The notes: generated by a model from the letters alone, not told the origin. A DNA stretch of 64,000 bases from Tenacibaculum aiptasiae (GCF_008806755.1 NZ_WAAU01000024.1:62001-126000); one strand, 5' to 3'. Counted from the stretch's first letter, positions 55,216 through 63,871 are shown. Translations and numbers: made by a program.

Positions 55216-56283
55216 ATGAGAATCATTTTTAAAATAATTATTACAGCTACTCTATTTATAGCTTGTAAAACAGAAAAAAAAGCAACCATACAAACAACCA
55301 ATAGCAATCCTATAATTGCGTTAACTGCCGATGCTGAAACAACTCCTGTTACTTCTTACGACGATGCTGCCGATGATCCTTGTGTTTGGATTAATCCAAA
55401 AGATGTTTCAAAATCAACAATCATAGGTACCAATAAAAAAGAAGGTTTAGAAGTATATAATTTAGAAGGAGAACGCTTATATTCCTACAAAATAGGACGT
55501 GTGAACAATGTAGATATTCGAGATGGATTTGTACTCAACAACGTAACTGTTTCTGTAGTTACTGCAAGTAACAGAACACACAATACAATTTCTATTTTAA
55601 TCGTAAAACCAACTGGAGAATTAGAAGAAGTTTCAGCAAGACCAATAACATCTAACTTAAATGAAGTTTATGGATTAGGAATGTATAAAAGCAAAGAAAC
55701 TTCTAAAATATATGTTTTCTTAGTAGGAAAAGAAGGAGGCATAGAACAATGGGAACTATTTGAAAACAATGCTAAAATTGACGCTAAACTAGTCAGAAGT
55801 TTTGCACTAAAAAGTCAAGGAGAAGGAATTGTTGCCGATGATTTTTACGCAAAGATTTATATCGGAGAGGAAGAAACTGCTCTATGGAAATTTAATGCAG
55901 AACCTGATACTTCTATAGATGCTACTGAAGTAATTAGTACTAAAGATAAAAATATGCATCCAGACTTTGAAGGAGTTACTTTGTACGATTCAGGAAACGG
56001 TAAAGGTTATATTATTCTTTCTTCACAAGGAAACAATAGCTATGCTGTGATAGATAGAGTTAGTAATAAATACTTACATAGTTTCTCTTTAAAAGACAGC
56101 ATTATCGACGGAACTTACGATACAGACGGAATTGATGTTACCTCAGTTAATTTGGGAGCTAAATATCCGAAAGGTATTTTCATCGCTCAAGATGGAGCAA
56201 ATACTCAAAACAAAGACAGTTTACATCAGAATTTTAAAATAGTAGACTGGAGAAAAATTTCTAAAAACCTAACTTTAGATTAG
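55216..56283 (+). CDS. Beta-propeller phytase lipoprotein
   Basis: A 355-residue lipoprotein (Cys in ATLFIACKTE). Beta-propeller phytases hydrolyse phytate to lower inositol phosphates and free phosphate using calcium ions. Recognisable blocks are DDAADDPCVWINPKDVSKST, IIGTNKKEGLEVYNLEGERL, YSYKIGRVNNVDIRDGF, GEGIVADDFYAKIYIGEEE and HPDFEGVTLYDSGNGKGYII with the acidic calcium-site residues. As a lipoprotein it probably acts at the outer membrane beside the receptor. The stop is followed by a strong terminator. Confidence 0.94.
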   Translation: MRIIFKIIITATLFIACKTEKKATIQTTNSNPIIALTADAETTPVTSYDDAADDPCVWINPKDVSKSTIIGTNKKEGLEVYNLEGERLYSYKIGRVNNVDIRDGFVLNNVTVSVVTASNRTHNTISILIVKPTGELEEVSARPITSNLNEVYGLGMYKSKETSKIYVFLVGKEGGIEQWELFENNAKIDAKLVRSFALKSQGEGIVADDFYAKIYIGEEETALWKFNAEPDTSIDATEVISTKDKNMHPDFEGVTLYDSGNGKGYIILSSQGNNSYAVIDRVSNKYLHSFSLKDSIIDGTYDTDGIDVTSVNLGAKYPKGIFIAQDGANTQNKDSLHQNFKIVDWRKISKNLTLD

Positions 56284-56307
56284 TATTTTAGTAGTGTGTT
56301 GTAATGG

Positions 56308-56337
56308 AAGCCTCTATATTATTTAGAGGCTTTTTTT
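56308..56337 (+). terminator. Rho-independent terminator after phytase gene
   Basis: AAGCCTCTA (56308-56316) pairs with TAGAGGCTT (56324-56332) and seven T residues follow the stem. The stop of the converging DUF4136 gene lies inside it. Confidence 0.88.
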
Positions 56338-56846
56338 GGTGGATAACCTTTTAATATTTCTGTAATTACTTTTCTATAATGCATTACGCGTTCTTGCGGT
56401 GTACTACGTTGCTTCAACTCACTATTGGCTATTCCTTGCCAAACAAGTTCATCACTTTTACTTTCAACAAAATCAACAATCAATTCTTGGTTGATCTTTT
56501 TACTTCCAATAGGAATACCTCCAGAAATTCCAAAACCAACATTTCCGCCACCACTACCTAAACCAACACCAATGGTATTTCTTCTTTCTGATTCTCGCTC
56601 TTGAGATACGATATTGATAAAAATATCTGGATTATCAGACAAACGCATTCCTTTTGCTTTCAATTTATCAGTTAGTTCGTTAGTTACTCTTTTTACATCT
56701 AATTCATTCAAACCTTTACCAGCATCTTCAAAAAAATTGAAGGTTTTATAAGCTGTAAAATTTGTTTGACTATCGTAATCATATACCACTTTTGTAGAAG
56801 AACAGCTTATTAAAACGAATAAGAAAAGAAATGTTAAGTATCTCAT
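56319..56846 (-). CDS. DUF4136 lipoprotein
   Basis: A 175-residue lipoprotein (lipobox FVLISCSST). The DUF4136 fold is visible: TNFTAYKTFNFF, then LTDKLKAKGMRLSDNPDIFI, the Gly-rich loop IGVGLGSGGGNVGFGISGGI, and the end QELIVDFVESKSDELVWQGI with ERVMHYRKVITEILKGYPP. Many Bacteroidota carry such proteins; function unknown, possibly envelope maintenance. It stands alone between the phytase operon and the subtilase gene. Its last codons double as terminator sequence of the opposite strand. Confidence 0.88.
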   Translation of the reverse strand: MRYLTFLFLFVLISCSSTKVVYDYDSQTNFTAYKTFNFFEDAGKGLNELDVKRVTNELTDKLKAKGMRLSDNPDIFINIVSQERESERRNTIGVGLGSGGGNVGFGISGGIPIGSKKINQELIVDFVESKSDELVWQGIANSELKQRSTPQERVMHYRKVITEILKGYPPKKASK

Positions 56847-56897
56847 AATTTAAAAATTTATTGATTAGCTATCAAAAAACGTGCCTGATAAAAATAC

Positions 56898-56925
56898 AAA
56901 AAGCCTCGAATTAACGAGACTTTTT
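56898..56925 (-). terminator. Terminator of the subtilase gene
   Basis: Read on the minus strand, AAAAAGTCTCG (56925-56915) pairs with 56908-56898 around TTAATT with one mismatch, ending in a T run. It lies 23 bases after the subtilase stop. Confidence 0.7.
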
Positions 56926-56947
56926 GATGATTAGTTAGTTGATTGAT

Positions 56948-58438
56948 TTATTGAACTGCTTTTAAAGCATCGATATTTCCATATCCGTACTCTGAGTGTT
57001 TATTTGGATAAAAATCTGCAGACTCTTTCATTTTTTGCAATACCTGTGCACGAGTCCACGTTGGATGTTTCGCCCATACTAAAGCTGCAATACCAGCAGT
57101 TGTTGCTGTTGCTACAGATGAACCACCTACATAATTAGCTTGTCCGTTATAATAACTTAATACAGGAACTTTATTATCTGTTCCATTAGTACGTTGCATT
57201 TGAACTGTAAAATCGATTTTAGAACCAGAGTGACATACATCACACTTATTATATTGTCCTTCTCTCACTCCAGTTACAGCAACTGTTTCAGACATACTTG
57301 CTGGAAAAATAACTCCATACCAAGTAGTAAAAGAAGTTGAAGTTCCTCCAGCTGCTAATACCATTTTACCTTTACTATGTGCATATTTTATAGCATCCGA
57401 TACATTACCAATGCTAAACGGATATCCTAACGACATTGATATTACTTTTACATCGCTTCTGTTAGCTAACGCAGTTAAAGCTTCTACAATACCTCTTTTT
57501 TCATGGTAATCGTCAATTACAACATTTTCAACAGCTCTATAAGAAACTAAGTTTGCGTTATATGCTACTCCAACAGGTAAGTTATCATTATTTCTAGGAG
57601 CAGTAGCTACTGCAGCCATTTTTGTACCATGACCACACTTATCGTTTACACCATCGTAGTTATTAGACCAAGCCCACCAAGAATCGACAAAAGTTCCATA
57701 CTTCTGAACAAATCTTCCAGAAGAAGCTCCATCGTTAAAATATTGGTTCATCCATTTTTGCTCTGGCGATAATCCAGAATCAACAATAGCAAGTGTAATT
57801 CCAGCACCAGTACTATGATTCCATGCTTGTGGGATATTGTGTGCATCGAAAGACCAAGGTACTCTTGCTCCTGGCGATACCGTACGATAATCATTAGAAC
57901 TTAAATTAGCCGTTCCATAACCACATCCAGATCCTCCAGATGATGATGAAGATGAACGTGCTTGATTATTTTCATCTACAAAACTATATCCAGTTGGCTC
58001 TATATAACGTACTCTACTATCTTTTAATAAAACTCCAATTGTTTCTTTGTTAGTAACCTTAATGTCTATTACATTAATATTTTCATCTACATATAATTCA
58101 GTAGCTCCTTTTGCAGAAGTTCCTTCTAAACTTCGAACTAAAGCAATTAAATCATTTTTAATAGTATTGGCTTCTGTACTTCTTGCAAAGTTATTTTTTG
58201 AAGTACCATAACCAATAGTTAAAATATTTTCTCCATGGTTTACTGCACTCCAAATTGTGTTTACTTCTTGCGAAGTCCAATCAAAATCTCCAGTAGATTT
58301 TAAAGATTTGTTAATAATTGCGTTGATTTCTTTTTTAGAAAGCACATCATTCTGAGGATCAGCGATTTCTAAATTGTCATTTTGAGAACAAGAAAACATA
58401 GCTAATACAATAGCTAAGCTTAGGATTTGTTTTTTCAT
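56948..58438 (-). CDS. S8 family serine protease (subtilase), lipoprotein
   Basis: A 496-residue lipoprotein (Cys in LAMFSCSQN). Residues about 30-160 look like an inhibitor-type propeptide (IDIKVTNKETIGVLLKDSRV, RYIEP), followed by a Ser-rich linker and the subtilisin domain. The catalytic triad is visible: Asp220 in LAIVDSG, His270 in CGHGTKMAAV and Ser441 in GGSSVATATTAGIAAL; the oxyanion Asn is likely replaced by the residue in LAAGGTST, as no Asn is seen at AGN, which is unusual. Two cysteine pairs (CGYG with KCGHG; KCDVCHSG) could form disulfides. It is a single gene. Surface protease with unknown target. Confidence 0.9.
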   Translation of the reverse strand: MKKQILSLAIVLAMFSCSQNDNLEIADPQNDVLSKKEINAIINKSLKSTGDFDWTSQEVNTIWSAVNHGENILTIGYGTSKNNFARSTEANTIKNDLIALVRSLEGTSAKGATELYVDENINVIDIKVTNKETIGVLLKDSRVRYIEPTGYSFVDENNQARSSSSSSGGSGCGYGTANLSSNDYRTVSPGARVPWSFDAHNIPQAWNHSTGAGITLAIVDSGLSPEQKWMNQYFNDGASSGRFVQKYGTFVDSWWAWSNNYDGVNDKCGHGTKMAAVATAPRNNDNLPVGVAYNANLVSYRAVENVVIDDYHEKRGIVEALTALANRSDVKVISMSLGYPFSIGNVSDAIKYAHSKGKMVLAAGGTSTSFTTWYGVIFPASMSETVAVTGVREGQYNKCDVCHSGSKIDFTVQMQRTNGTDNKVPVLSYYNGQANYVGGSSVATATTAGIAALVWAKHPTWTRAQVLQKMKESADFYPNKHSEYGYGNIDALKAVQ

Positions 58439-58466
58439 AATATTGAAGGGTTTAATTAAAACTTTG

Positions 58467-58474
58467 CGAATATA
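58467..58474 (-). promoter_or_regulatory. -7 element of subtilase gene
   Basis: Minus-strand TATATTCG lies within TTAGTATATTCGCA, a 14-base sequence identical to the one in front of the beta-barrel gene at 51441. Position is 29-36 bases before the ATG at 58438. The TTCG variant of the usual TTTG occurs in both. Confidence 0.45.
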
Positions 58475-58571
58475 CTAAAATTTTAATATAATTTTAACAA
58501 CATAATTAATTTAACCGTATTTAAATTACCAAAACAATAAACAAAACCTAATTTTATTAAGAAAAAAGCAT

Positions 58572-58599
58572 AAAAAAAGAGCCTTAAAAAAGGCTCTTT
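58572..58599 (-). terminator. Terminator of the M28 peptidase gene
   Basis: On the minus strand AAAGAGCCTT (58599-58590) pairs with AAGGCTCTTT (58585-58576) and runs into further T residues. It lies 21 bases after the peptidase stop at 58620. Confidence 0.85.
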
Positions 58600-58619
58600 A
58601 AAAAAATTGTTTTTAAGGA

Positions 58620-59621
58620 TTATTTTTCTTCAATAACAACCCTAGTTGGGGTGTCTTTTCCGTTAATAATACTTTCAGTTCCTTTAGCCACTGCTTTTAC
58701 AGTTTCAGTAAGAATACCAACATCTAAAGTTTCAGCTTCATCAGATACTTTATGATAATCTGCATCAACATCAATAGGTGTTGTTGAAAAAGTATGAGAT
58801 GGCACTCCTAAACGTGCTAAAGAAGCATTATCAGATCTGAAAAATAAATTGAATTTCTTATATGGATCTGGGAATAATCTATATCCAGTACCTTCTAAAT
58901 TTTTCTGAATAATCTTTCCAAAATCTGAACGCTCAAAACCAGTTAACCAAGCTGTTTTAGGTCCTGTTTTTGGCTCTTTCCCTATTAATTCTAAGTTTAT
59001 TCCTGCTACAAATTTTGATGGATCTATGTCTTTTCCAAAATATTTAGAACCTACTAATCCCATTTCTTCAGCTGTAAAACATACAAACAAAATACTACGC
59101 TCGTTGTTTCCTTTTTTCGCATAATAATCAGCTAAAGCTAATACACCTACAACACCAGAAGCATCGTCATTGGCTCCATTAAAAATACGATCACCTTCTC
59201 CATCTTTCTTCATTCCTAAATGATCGTGGTGTGCCGATACAATTACAAACTCATCTTTTTTAGTAGTTCCTTCTAACACACCAATAATATTACTCATTTG
59301 TATACCATCGTGTGTAAAATCCTGGCGGTAAGTTGATAACGTATCAAAATGTTTTAAACCAATTCGTTTGTATTCATTTTCTATATACTGTGTAGCTTTT
59401 TCCATTCCAGGTGTTCCAGGCTTACGTCCTTCCATATCATCAGCCGCCAACGTATATAAGTGTTTTCTTACCAAAGAAGAATCTATGTGAACTGGATTTT
59501 GTAATTCTTTTTTAGGAACTTCTACAGTATTTTTTGTTTCTTCTGCATCCTTATTTTTAGGTGTTTTACAGGCTACTGTTAGCACTGCTAAAGCCATTAC
59601 AGTGTATATAGTTTTTTTCAT
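58620..59621 (-). CDS. M28 family zinc aminopeptidase-like lipoprotein
   Basis: A 333-residue lipoprotein (lipobox near LTVACKTP). After a linker (KNKDAEETKN) comes a protease-associated opening (LYTLAADDMEGRKPGTPGME) and the M28 di-zinc domain: VSAHHDHLG (His and Asp), FNGANDDASGVVGVLALA (bridging Asp), FTAEEMGLVGSKYF (catalytic Glu and Glu ligand), and YHKVSDEAETLD with the final His. The position GINLELIGK differs from the usual NxDMIG, as the Asp is replaced by Glu, which may still bind zinc. It is divergent from kdsA. Probably releases N-terminal amino acids in the periplasm. Confidence 0.9.
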   Translation of the reverse strand: MKKTIYTVMALAVLTVACKTPKNKDAEETKNTVEVPKKELQNPVHIDSSLVRKHLYTLAADDMEGRKPGTPGMEKATQYIENEYKRIGLKHFDTLSTYRQDFTHDGIQMSNIIGVLEGTTKKDEFVIVSAHHDHLGMKKDGEGDRIFNGANDDASGVVGVLALADYYAKKGNNERSILFVCFTAEEMGLVGSKYFGKDIDPSKFVAGINLELIGKEPKTGPKTAWLTGFERSDFGKIIQKNLEGTGYRLFPDPYKKFNLFFRSDNASLARLGVPSHTFSTTPIDVDADYHKVSDEAETLDVGILTETVKAVAKGTESIINGKDTPTRVVIEEK

Positions 59622-59640
59622 CTTATTTAATTTAAAAGGC

Positions 59641-59648
59641 TAAAGATA
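59641..59648 (-). promoter_or_regulatory. -7-like element of M28 peptidase gene
   Basis: Minus-strand TATCTTTA, one base from consensus, 20-27 bases before the ATG at 59621. TTTG stands 25 bases upstream (59677-59674), longer than the usual spacer. The same spacing recurs before mpl and upstream of the macroglobulin gene. Confidence 0.4.
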
Positions 59649-59663
59649 GCCAATTTAATTTCT

Positions 59664-59671
59664 TAATTTTG
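59664..59671 (+). promoter_or_regulatory. -7 element of kdsA
   Basis: TAATTTTG fits TAnnTTTG exactly and predicts a leader of about 13 bases before ATG 59688. It lies between the -33 and -7 elements proposed for the divergent peptidase gene. Confidence 0.5.
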
Positions 59672-59687
59672 TTCAAAATTTTTAATC

Positions 59688-60506
59688 ATGGATTTAAACC
59701 TTATTCCCAATATAAAACACGCCGATTCTAATAACTTTTTCCTTTTAGCTGGCCCATGTGCTATTGAAAGTGAAGAGATGGCATTAAGAATTGCTGAAAA
59801 AGTAGTTTCTATAACCGATAAATTAGAAATTCCTTACATCTTTAAAGGGAGTTTTAAAAAAGCAAATCGTAGTAGAATTGATAGCTTTACAGGAATTGGT
59901 GACGAAAAAGCTTTAAAAATATTAAAGAAAGTTTCTGAAACTTTTAATGTTCCTACCGTAACTGATATCCATGAAGCATCTGATGCTGCTAAAGCTGCTG
60001 AATATGTAGATGTTTTACAAATTCCTGCCTTTTTAGTACGTCAAACCGATTTAGTAGTGGCTGCTGCAAAAACTGGTAAAGTTGTTAACTTAAAAAAGGG
60101 ACAGTTTATGAGTCCTGAAGCCATGCAACATGCTGTTAAAAAAGTACACGATGCTGGTAATGAAAAAGCATGGATAACAGATAGAGGTACAATGTTTGGA
60201 TACCAAGACATGATTGTTGATTTTAGAGGTATTCCTACGATGCGTCAATACGCTCCTACTATTTTAGATGTTACCCATTCTTTACAACAGCCAAACCAAT
60301 CTAGCGGAGTTACTGGCGGTAGACCAGATATGATTGAAACTATTGCAAGAGCTGGTGTTGTAAACAATGTAGATGGATTATTTATTGAAACACATTTCGA
60401 TCCTTCTAATGCTAAGAGCGACGGTGCAAATATGTTACATCTTGACTACTTAGAAAAGTTACTTACCAACTTAACTTCGATAAGAAAAACTATAAATAAT
60501 TTATAG
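59688..60506 (+). CDS. kdsA: 3-deoxy-8-phosphooctulonate synthase (KDO-8-P synthase)
   Basis: A 272-residue cytoplasmic TIM-barrel enzyme that condenses phosphoenolpyruvate with arabinose 5-phosphate to KDO 8-phosphate, the precursor of the inner core sugar of lipopolysaccharide. Family blocks: FLLAGPCAIESEEMALRIAE, FKGSFKKANRSRIDSFTGIG, LQIPAFLVRQTDLVVAAAKT, VNLKKGQFMSPEAMQHAVKK, DFRGIPTMRQYAPTILDVTH and FIETHFDPSNAKSDGANML. FKGSFKKANRSS-type sequence and length identify KdsA rather than DAHP synthase. Single gene with its own promoter. Confidence 0.97.
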   Translation: MDLNLIPNIKHADSNNFFLLAGPCAIESEEMALRIAEKVVSITDKLEIPYIFKGSFKKANRSRIDSFTGIGDEKALKILKKVSETFNVPTVTDIHEASDAAKAAEYVDVLQIPAFLVRQTDLVVAAAKTGKVVNLKKGQFMSPEAMQHAVKKVHDAGNEKAWITDRGTMFGYQDMIVDFRGIPTMRQYAPTILDVTHSLQQPNQSSGVTGGRPDMIETIARAGVVNNVDGLFIETHFDPSNAKSDGANMLHLDYLEKLLTNLTSIRKTINNL

Positions 60507-60546
60507 GCACAATTTTTGATAAATAAAGTTGTTTTAACTCATTAGT

Positions 60547-61500
60547 ATGAAGCAACTTTATTTTTTCCTTTTCCTTACAGTCTCAACCTTATCGGCACAA
60601 GACTTTTCTGCTGTAGATAATACAGTAAAAACTTACCCAAAACATATTACTGCTGAAAAATTAGCAGCTCAAATTGCTACTGATTTTACTTCTGATGAAG
60701 ATAAAATAAGAGCTATTTTTATTTGGTTAGCCAAAAATATTCGATATAACTTAGATGAGTATTACAACCCTAAGCAAAAAAGAATAGGTTTTCGATATAG
60801 AGATGAAGCTGAAAAACAAGCTAAGTTAAGAGCTATTAAAGACAATATTGTTAAAAAAACTTTAGCTAGTAGAAGTGCTGTTTGTGAAGGTTATGCTCAA
60901 ACATTTAGTAAAGTTTGTACACTCTTAAATATTGAAAACGAAGTTATCAAAGGCTATGTACGAAATTCTTCTCGCGATATTGGCCGTATAAGAAGTACCA
61001 CAAACCATGCTTGGAATGCTGTTAAAATTAATAACAAGTGGCAATATGTAGATCCTACATGGGCAGCTGGAGCAGTTACCAATGGAAAATGGCAACGTAA
61101 TTTTAATAACTATTTTTTCAACATTCCAAAGAGCAAATATTTCTTTACACATTATCCAGAAGAAACTGTATGGCAACTTAGGGTAAAAAGAATGACAATA
61201 GACGAATATTTTAACCAACCAATTTATAATTCTCCTTTTCTTAAAAAAGATTATATCTTAAGTAAACCAAGCTCAGGAATTTTAAAAAGGAATGCCGATT
61301 CTTCAGTGAAAGTTACTTTAAAAAATGTAAAACCTACTCAAAGAATTCACTTTGGTTTTATTGGAGATCGATATGTTAAAGAACCGGAAGTTACTTTTAA
61401 AAATAATACTGCTCATATTAGTATAGTTCCGTCTGCTAATAGCAAAAGAGCTTTTTTACTTATTGATGGAGAGGTCGCACTTGAATTTCTTTTAATCTAA
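60547..61500 (+). CDS. Exported transglutaminase-like protein
   Basis: A 317-residue exported protein (signal MKQLYFFLFLTVSTLSAQ). The papain-like transglutaminase core (about 50-190) has the triad Cys in SAVCEGYAQTFSKVC, His in STTNHAWNAVKINNKWQYVD and the Asp of VDPTWAAG in the usual order; these domains act as proteases or peptide N-glycanases as well as cross-linkers. The C-terminal 100 residues form a beta domain (VTLKNVKPTQRIHFGFIGDR). It is 32 bases upstream of a paralogue. Substrate unknown. Confidence 0.88.
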   Translation: MKQLYFFLFLTVSTLSAQDFSAVDNTVKTYPKHITAEKLAAQIATDFTSDEDKIRAIFIWLAKNIRYNLDEYYNPKQKRIGFRYRDEAEKQAKLRAIKDNIVKKTLASRSAVCEGYAQTFSKVCTLLNIENEVIKGYVRNSSRDIGRIRSTTNHAWNAVKINNKWQYVDPTWAAGAVTNGKWQRNFNNYFFNIPKSKYFFTHYPEETVWQLRVKRMTIDEYFNQPIYNSPFLKKDYILSKPSSGILKRNADSSVKVTLKNVKPTQRIHFGFIGDRYVKEPEVTFKNNTAHISIVPSANSKRAFLLIDGEVALEFLLI

Positions 61501-61532
61501 ATTTATTATATTGGACAGCAAAAAGCTGCCCT

Positions 61533-62495
61533 ATGAAAAAAATTACTTTTTCCTTATTTATCTTTTTCTACAGTTTAAATTTCTTTTCACAAGATTTAGA
61601 AATGGTTGATAAAGTTATGTTGTCTTATCAGGAACCAAAATCTATTGAAGATTTGGCAGAAAGAATAAATTATGATTTTAAAACTGATATAGAAAAAGTT
61701 AGAGCAATTTTTAAGTGGATGTGCCTAAACATTGAATATAATACTCCAAGTAATAAAACACTAAAAAGCCCAGAATTAATATATTACTTTAGTGAAGATG
61801 ATCTTAAAAGAACACATGTGCGAATGCAAGAAGAAGTAATTTATAATGTTTTTAATAAAAGAAAAGCTGTTTGTTTAGGATATACTCAATTATTTAGTAG
61901 ATTATGTAATCTAATGCACATAGAAAATGAATTAATCTATGGGTACACTAAACGTTCTGTAAATAAAATAGGCTATATACCAAATAGAAAAAATCATGCA
62001 TGGAATGCTGTTAAAATTAATAATAAATGGCTATTAATTGATGTAACTTATGGTGCCGGTTATCTTTACAAAGGCGTATGGCAAAAACAAACAAACCTAG
62101 ATTATTTTGATGCTAAAAAAGAAAAATTACGAATAACTCATTTCCCTACTTCAAAAAAATGGCAAAAATATTTAAAGCAAAAACCTTTGAAAGAATTTTG
62201 TTATGAACCTTTCTATCAAAATGCTTATTTGAAGTACAGGATTAAAATTATAAAACCTAATATTGGTGAAATTACCATAAACAAAGAGGACAACATACTT
62301 CTAAAAATCAAGAAGATAAAAAATATTGACAATATTAAATATTTATTCTCCCATGAAAATAAATTAAGAACTGCTCGTATTAAAAATGATGATTTCTCTA
62401 CCAATATTTTCTTTAAAAACCCCAAAAAAGATACAAGTCTTCATATATACATAAAAAACGAATTAGCTCTAGAATATAAAATAAAAACTGAATAA
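61533..62495 (+). CDS. Exported transglutaminase-like protein, tandem paralogue
   Basis: A 320-residue exported protein (signal ending NFFSQ). The core keeps the triad: Cys in RKAVCLGYTQLFSRLC, His in KNHAWNAVKINNKW and Asp in LLIDVTYGAGYLYKG. It aligns end to end with the preceding protein (both contain WNAVKINNKW and WQ-rich mid-regions), so the pair arose by tandem duplication, but it has diverged further and has VTYGAG where its neighbour has PTWAAG. Role unknown. Confidence 0.86.
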   Translation: MKKITFSLFIFFYSLNFFSQDLEMVDKVMLSYQEPKSIEDLAERINYDFKTDIEKVRAIFKWMCLNIEYNTPSNKTLKSPELIYYFSEDDLKRTHVRMQEEVIYNVFNKRKAVCLGYTQLFSRLCNLMHIENELIYGYTKRSVNKIGYIPNRKNHAWNAVKINNKWLLIDVTYGAGYLYKGVWQKQTNLDYFDAKKEKLRITHFPTSKKWQKYLKQKPLKEFCYEPFYQNAYLKYRIKIIKPNIGEITINKEDNILLKIKKIKNIDNIKYLFSHENKLRTARIKNDDFSTNIFFKNPKKDTSLHIYIKNELALEYKIKTE

Positions 62496-62500
62496 TATTT

Positions 62501-62848
62501 TTATTCTCTTATTCTATAAGCTTCAGTTAAAACAGCAACTAACACTTCGTTATTAATTTCTTCTAAAGTGCTATAACGAAGTGACTTTACCGCTTTTCTT
62601 TTTTCTGAAACAACGAACTCATTATACATTGTAAGTGGAGTTTTAGAATAAAAACCAACATCTACATATCCTTTTTTAGTTGCATTAAAATAGCATAGAG
62701 GTTTCCCTTTTAAATAATAAAAAGGAATCTTCCATTTGTACAATAATTCTACCTCCTCAAAGTTTGTTTCTATTAAAATTTGCAAATGCAATAAAATAGA
62801 CTTGAATGGCTCTTGTTGTTTTAAGATATATTCTTCGGCTGGTTTCAT
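62501..62848 (-). CDS. DUF1801 (YdhG-like) protein
   Basis: A 115-residue cytoplasmic protein. The DUF1801 pattern is visible: MKPAEEYILKQQEPFKSILL, EVELLYKWKIPFYYLKGKPL, GYVDVGFYSKTP, and a C-terminal helix-rich end with RKAVKSLRYSTLEEINNEVL. Members look like small helical-beta proteins of unknown function. It converges with the preceding transglutaminase-like gene, 5 bases apart. Confidence 0.87.
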   Translation of the reverse strand: MKPAEEYILKQQEPFKSILLHLQILIETNFEEVELLYKWKIPFYYLKGKPLCYFNATKKGYVDVGFYSKTPLTMYNEFVVSEKRKAVKSLRYSTLEEINNEVLVAVLTEAYRIRE

Positions 62849-62894
62849 AATTTAAAAATACAGCATTTTTTTATTTGTCAAATTAAAATAAATA

Positions 62895-62924
62895 CATTTA
62901 CTTTGTATTTCAAAGTTCTTTAAA
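62895..62924 (+). promoter_or_regulatory. Operator 1 of the winged-helix regulator
   Basis: A 30-base element, two bases before the ATG at 62927. Its core ACTTTGTATTTCAAAGT (62900-62916) is an inverted repeat of 8-1-8 with one mismatch. The whole 30 bases recur at 63872-63901 with one difference. The core contains TACTTTG, close to a -7 element, so bound repressor would cover the promoter. Confidence 0.7.
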
Positions 62925-62926
62925 CT

Positions 62927-63535
62927 ATGAGTGAAAAAGATTATTTAAAAGACATTACAGAAATTAAAAACTTAATGAATAAATCCTCTCGATTTATTTC
63001 TTTAAGTGGATTATCTGGGATTATTGCAGGAATTTACGCTTTAATTGGAGCTTCATTTGCCTATTGGTTAGTTCAAAATAGTGAACAAGGCTATTTAATG
63101 TTAGATGGTAGAATCTTTCGTTTAGTTATTTCCGATTTACTTATCGTTGGATTCCTTAGTATTTCTACTGCTATCTTTTTAACCACTCGAAAAGCTAAAA
63201 AGAACAACGAAAAAATTTGGGACGCAACTACGAAGAGGTTATTAACAAGCTTCTTAATTCCTTTAATAGCAGGAGCTATATACATTATTATTATTTTAAA
63301 TCAACAACGCTACGGACAAACCGGAGCACTAATGCTTTTATTTTACGGTTTGGCGCTATTAAACGCCTCTAAATATACCATAGGTGATATAAAATACCTT
63401 GGATACACTGAAATTGTATTAGGTTTAATTTGCGCTATTTTTCCTGGCTATGGTTTTTGGTTTTGGGTCTTAGGTTTTGGAATAATGCATATAGTTTACG
63501 GACTAGTTATGTATTTTAAATACGATAAAAAATAG
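62927..63535 (+). CDS. Multi-spanning membrane protein, creD neighbour
   Basis: A 202-residue inner-membrane protein. After a charged start (SEKDYLKDITEIKNLMNKSS) about six hydrophobic segments follow, beginning LSGLSGIIAGIYALIGASFA, with a positively charged loop (TTRKAKKNNEKIWDATTKRL) that should face the cytoplasm. No catalytic motif is seen. It lies 29 bases upstream of the winged-helix regulator and is preceded by the first copy of the operator shared with creD, so the three genes should respond together. Function unknown. Confidence 0.82.
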   Translation: MSEKDYLKDITEIKNLMNKSSRFISLSGLSGIIAGIYALIGASFAYWLVQNSEQGYLMLDGRIFRLVISDLLIVGFLSISTAIFLTTRKAKKNNEKIWDATTKRLLTSFLIPLIAGAIYIIIILNQQRYGQTGALMLLFYGLALLNASKYTIGDIKYLGYTEIVLGLICAIFPGYGFWFWVLGFGIMHIVYGLVMYFKYDKK

Positions 63536-63563
63536 TTGCTTATTTTCGCAAAAAATATAGTTT

Positions 63564-63860
63564 TTGAAAAACATTATTCTAAATATAAATAAAGCTTTTG
63601 ATCATAGAATACGCCTAGGTATTATGTCGGTTCTAATGGTTAATGAGTATGCTGAATTTAAAACGCTAAAAGAACTTTTAGGCGCTACAGATGGAAATTT
63701 AGCAAGTCATTCAAAAGCATTAGAAAAAGTAGGCTTTATTAGAGTAGAAAAACAATTTATAGGACGAAAGCCAAACACGAGATACTATGCTACTACTGAA
63801 GGAAAACTTGAATTTAAAAAACATATTGAAGCTTTAGAAAAGCTAATTAATAATAAATAA
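63564..63860 (+). CDS. Winged-helix transcriptional regulator (HTH_34-like)
   Basis: A 98-residue DNA-binding protein. The winged-helix core has FDHRIRLGIMSVLMVNEYAE, then FKTLKELLGATDGNLASHSK as helix-turn-helix, and the wing VEKQFIGRKPNTRYYATTEG; it ends in a short dimerising helix. It starts with TTG at 63564 (TTGAAAAAC); the only internal ATGs would cut into the DNA-binding domain, so TTG is preferred. The palindromic operators at 62900-62916 and 63877-63893 flank the gene and are its most likely binding sites. Small dimeric regulators of this class often sit by creD in Bacteroidota. Confidence 0.88.
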   Translation: MKNIILNINKAFDHRIRLGIMSVLMVNEYAEFKTLKELLGATDGNLASHSKALEKVGFIRVEKQFIGRKPNTRYYATTEGKLEFKKHIEALEKLINNK

Positions 63861-63871
63861 ATTTTTTTACT

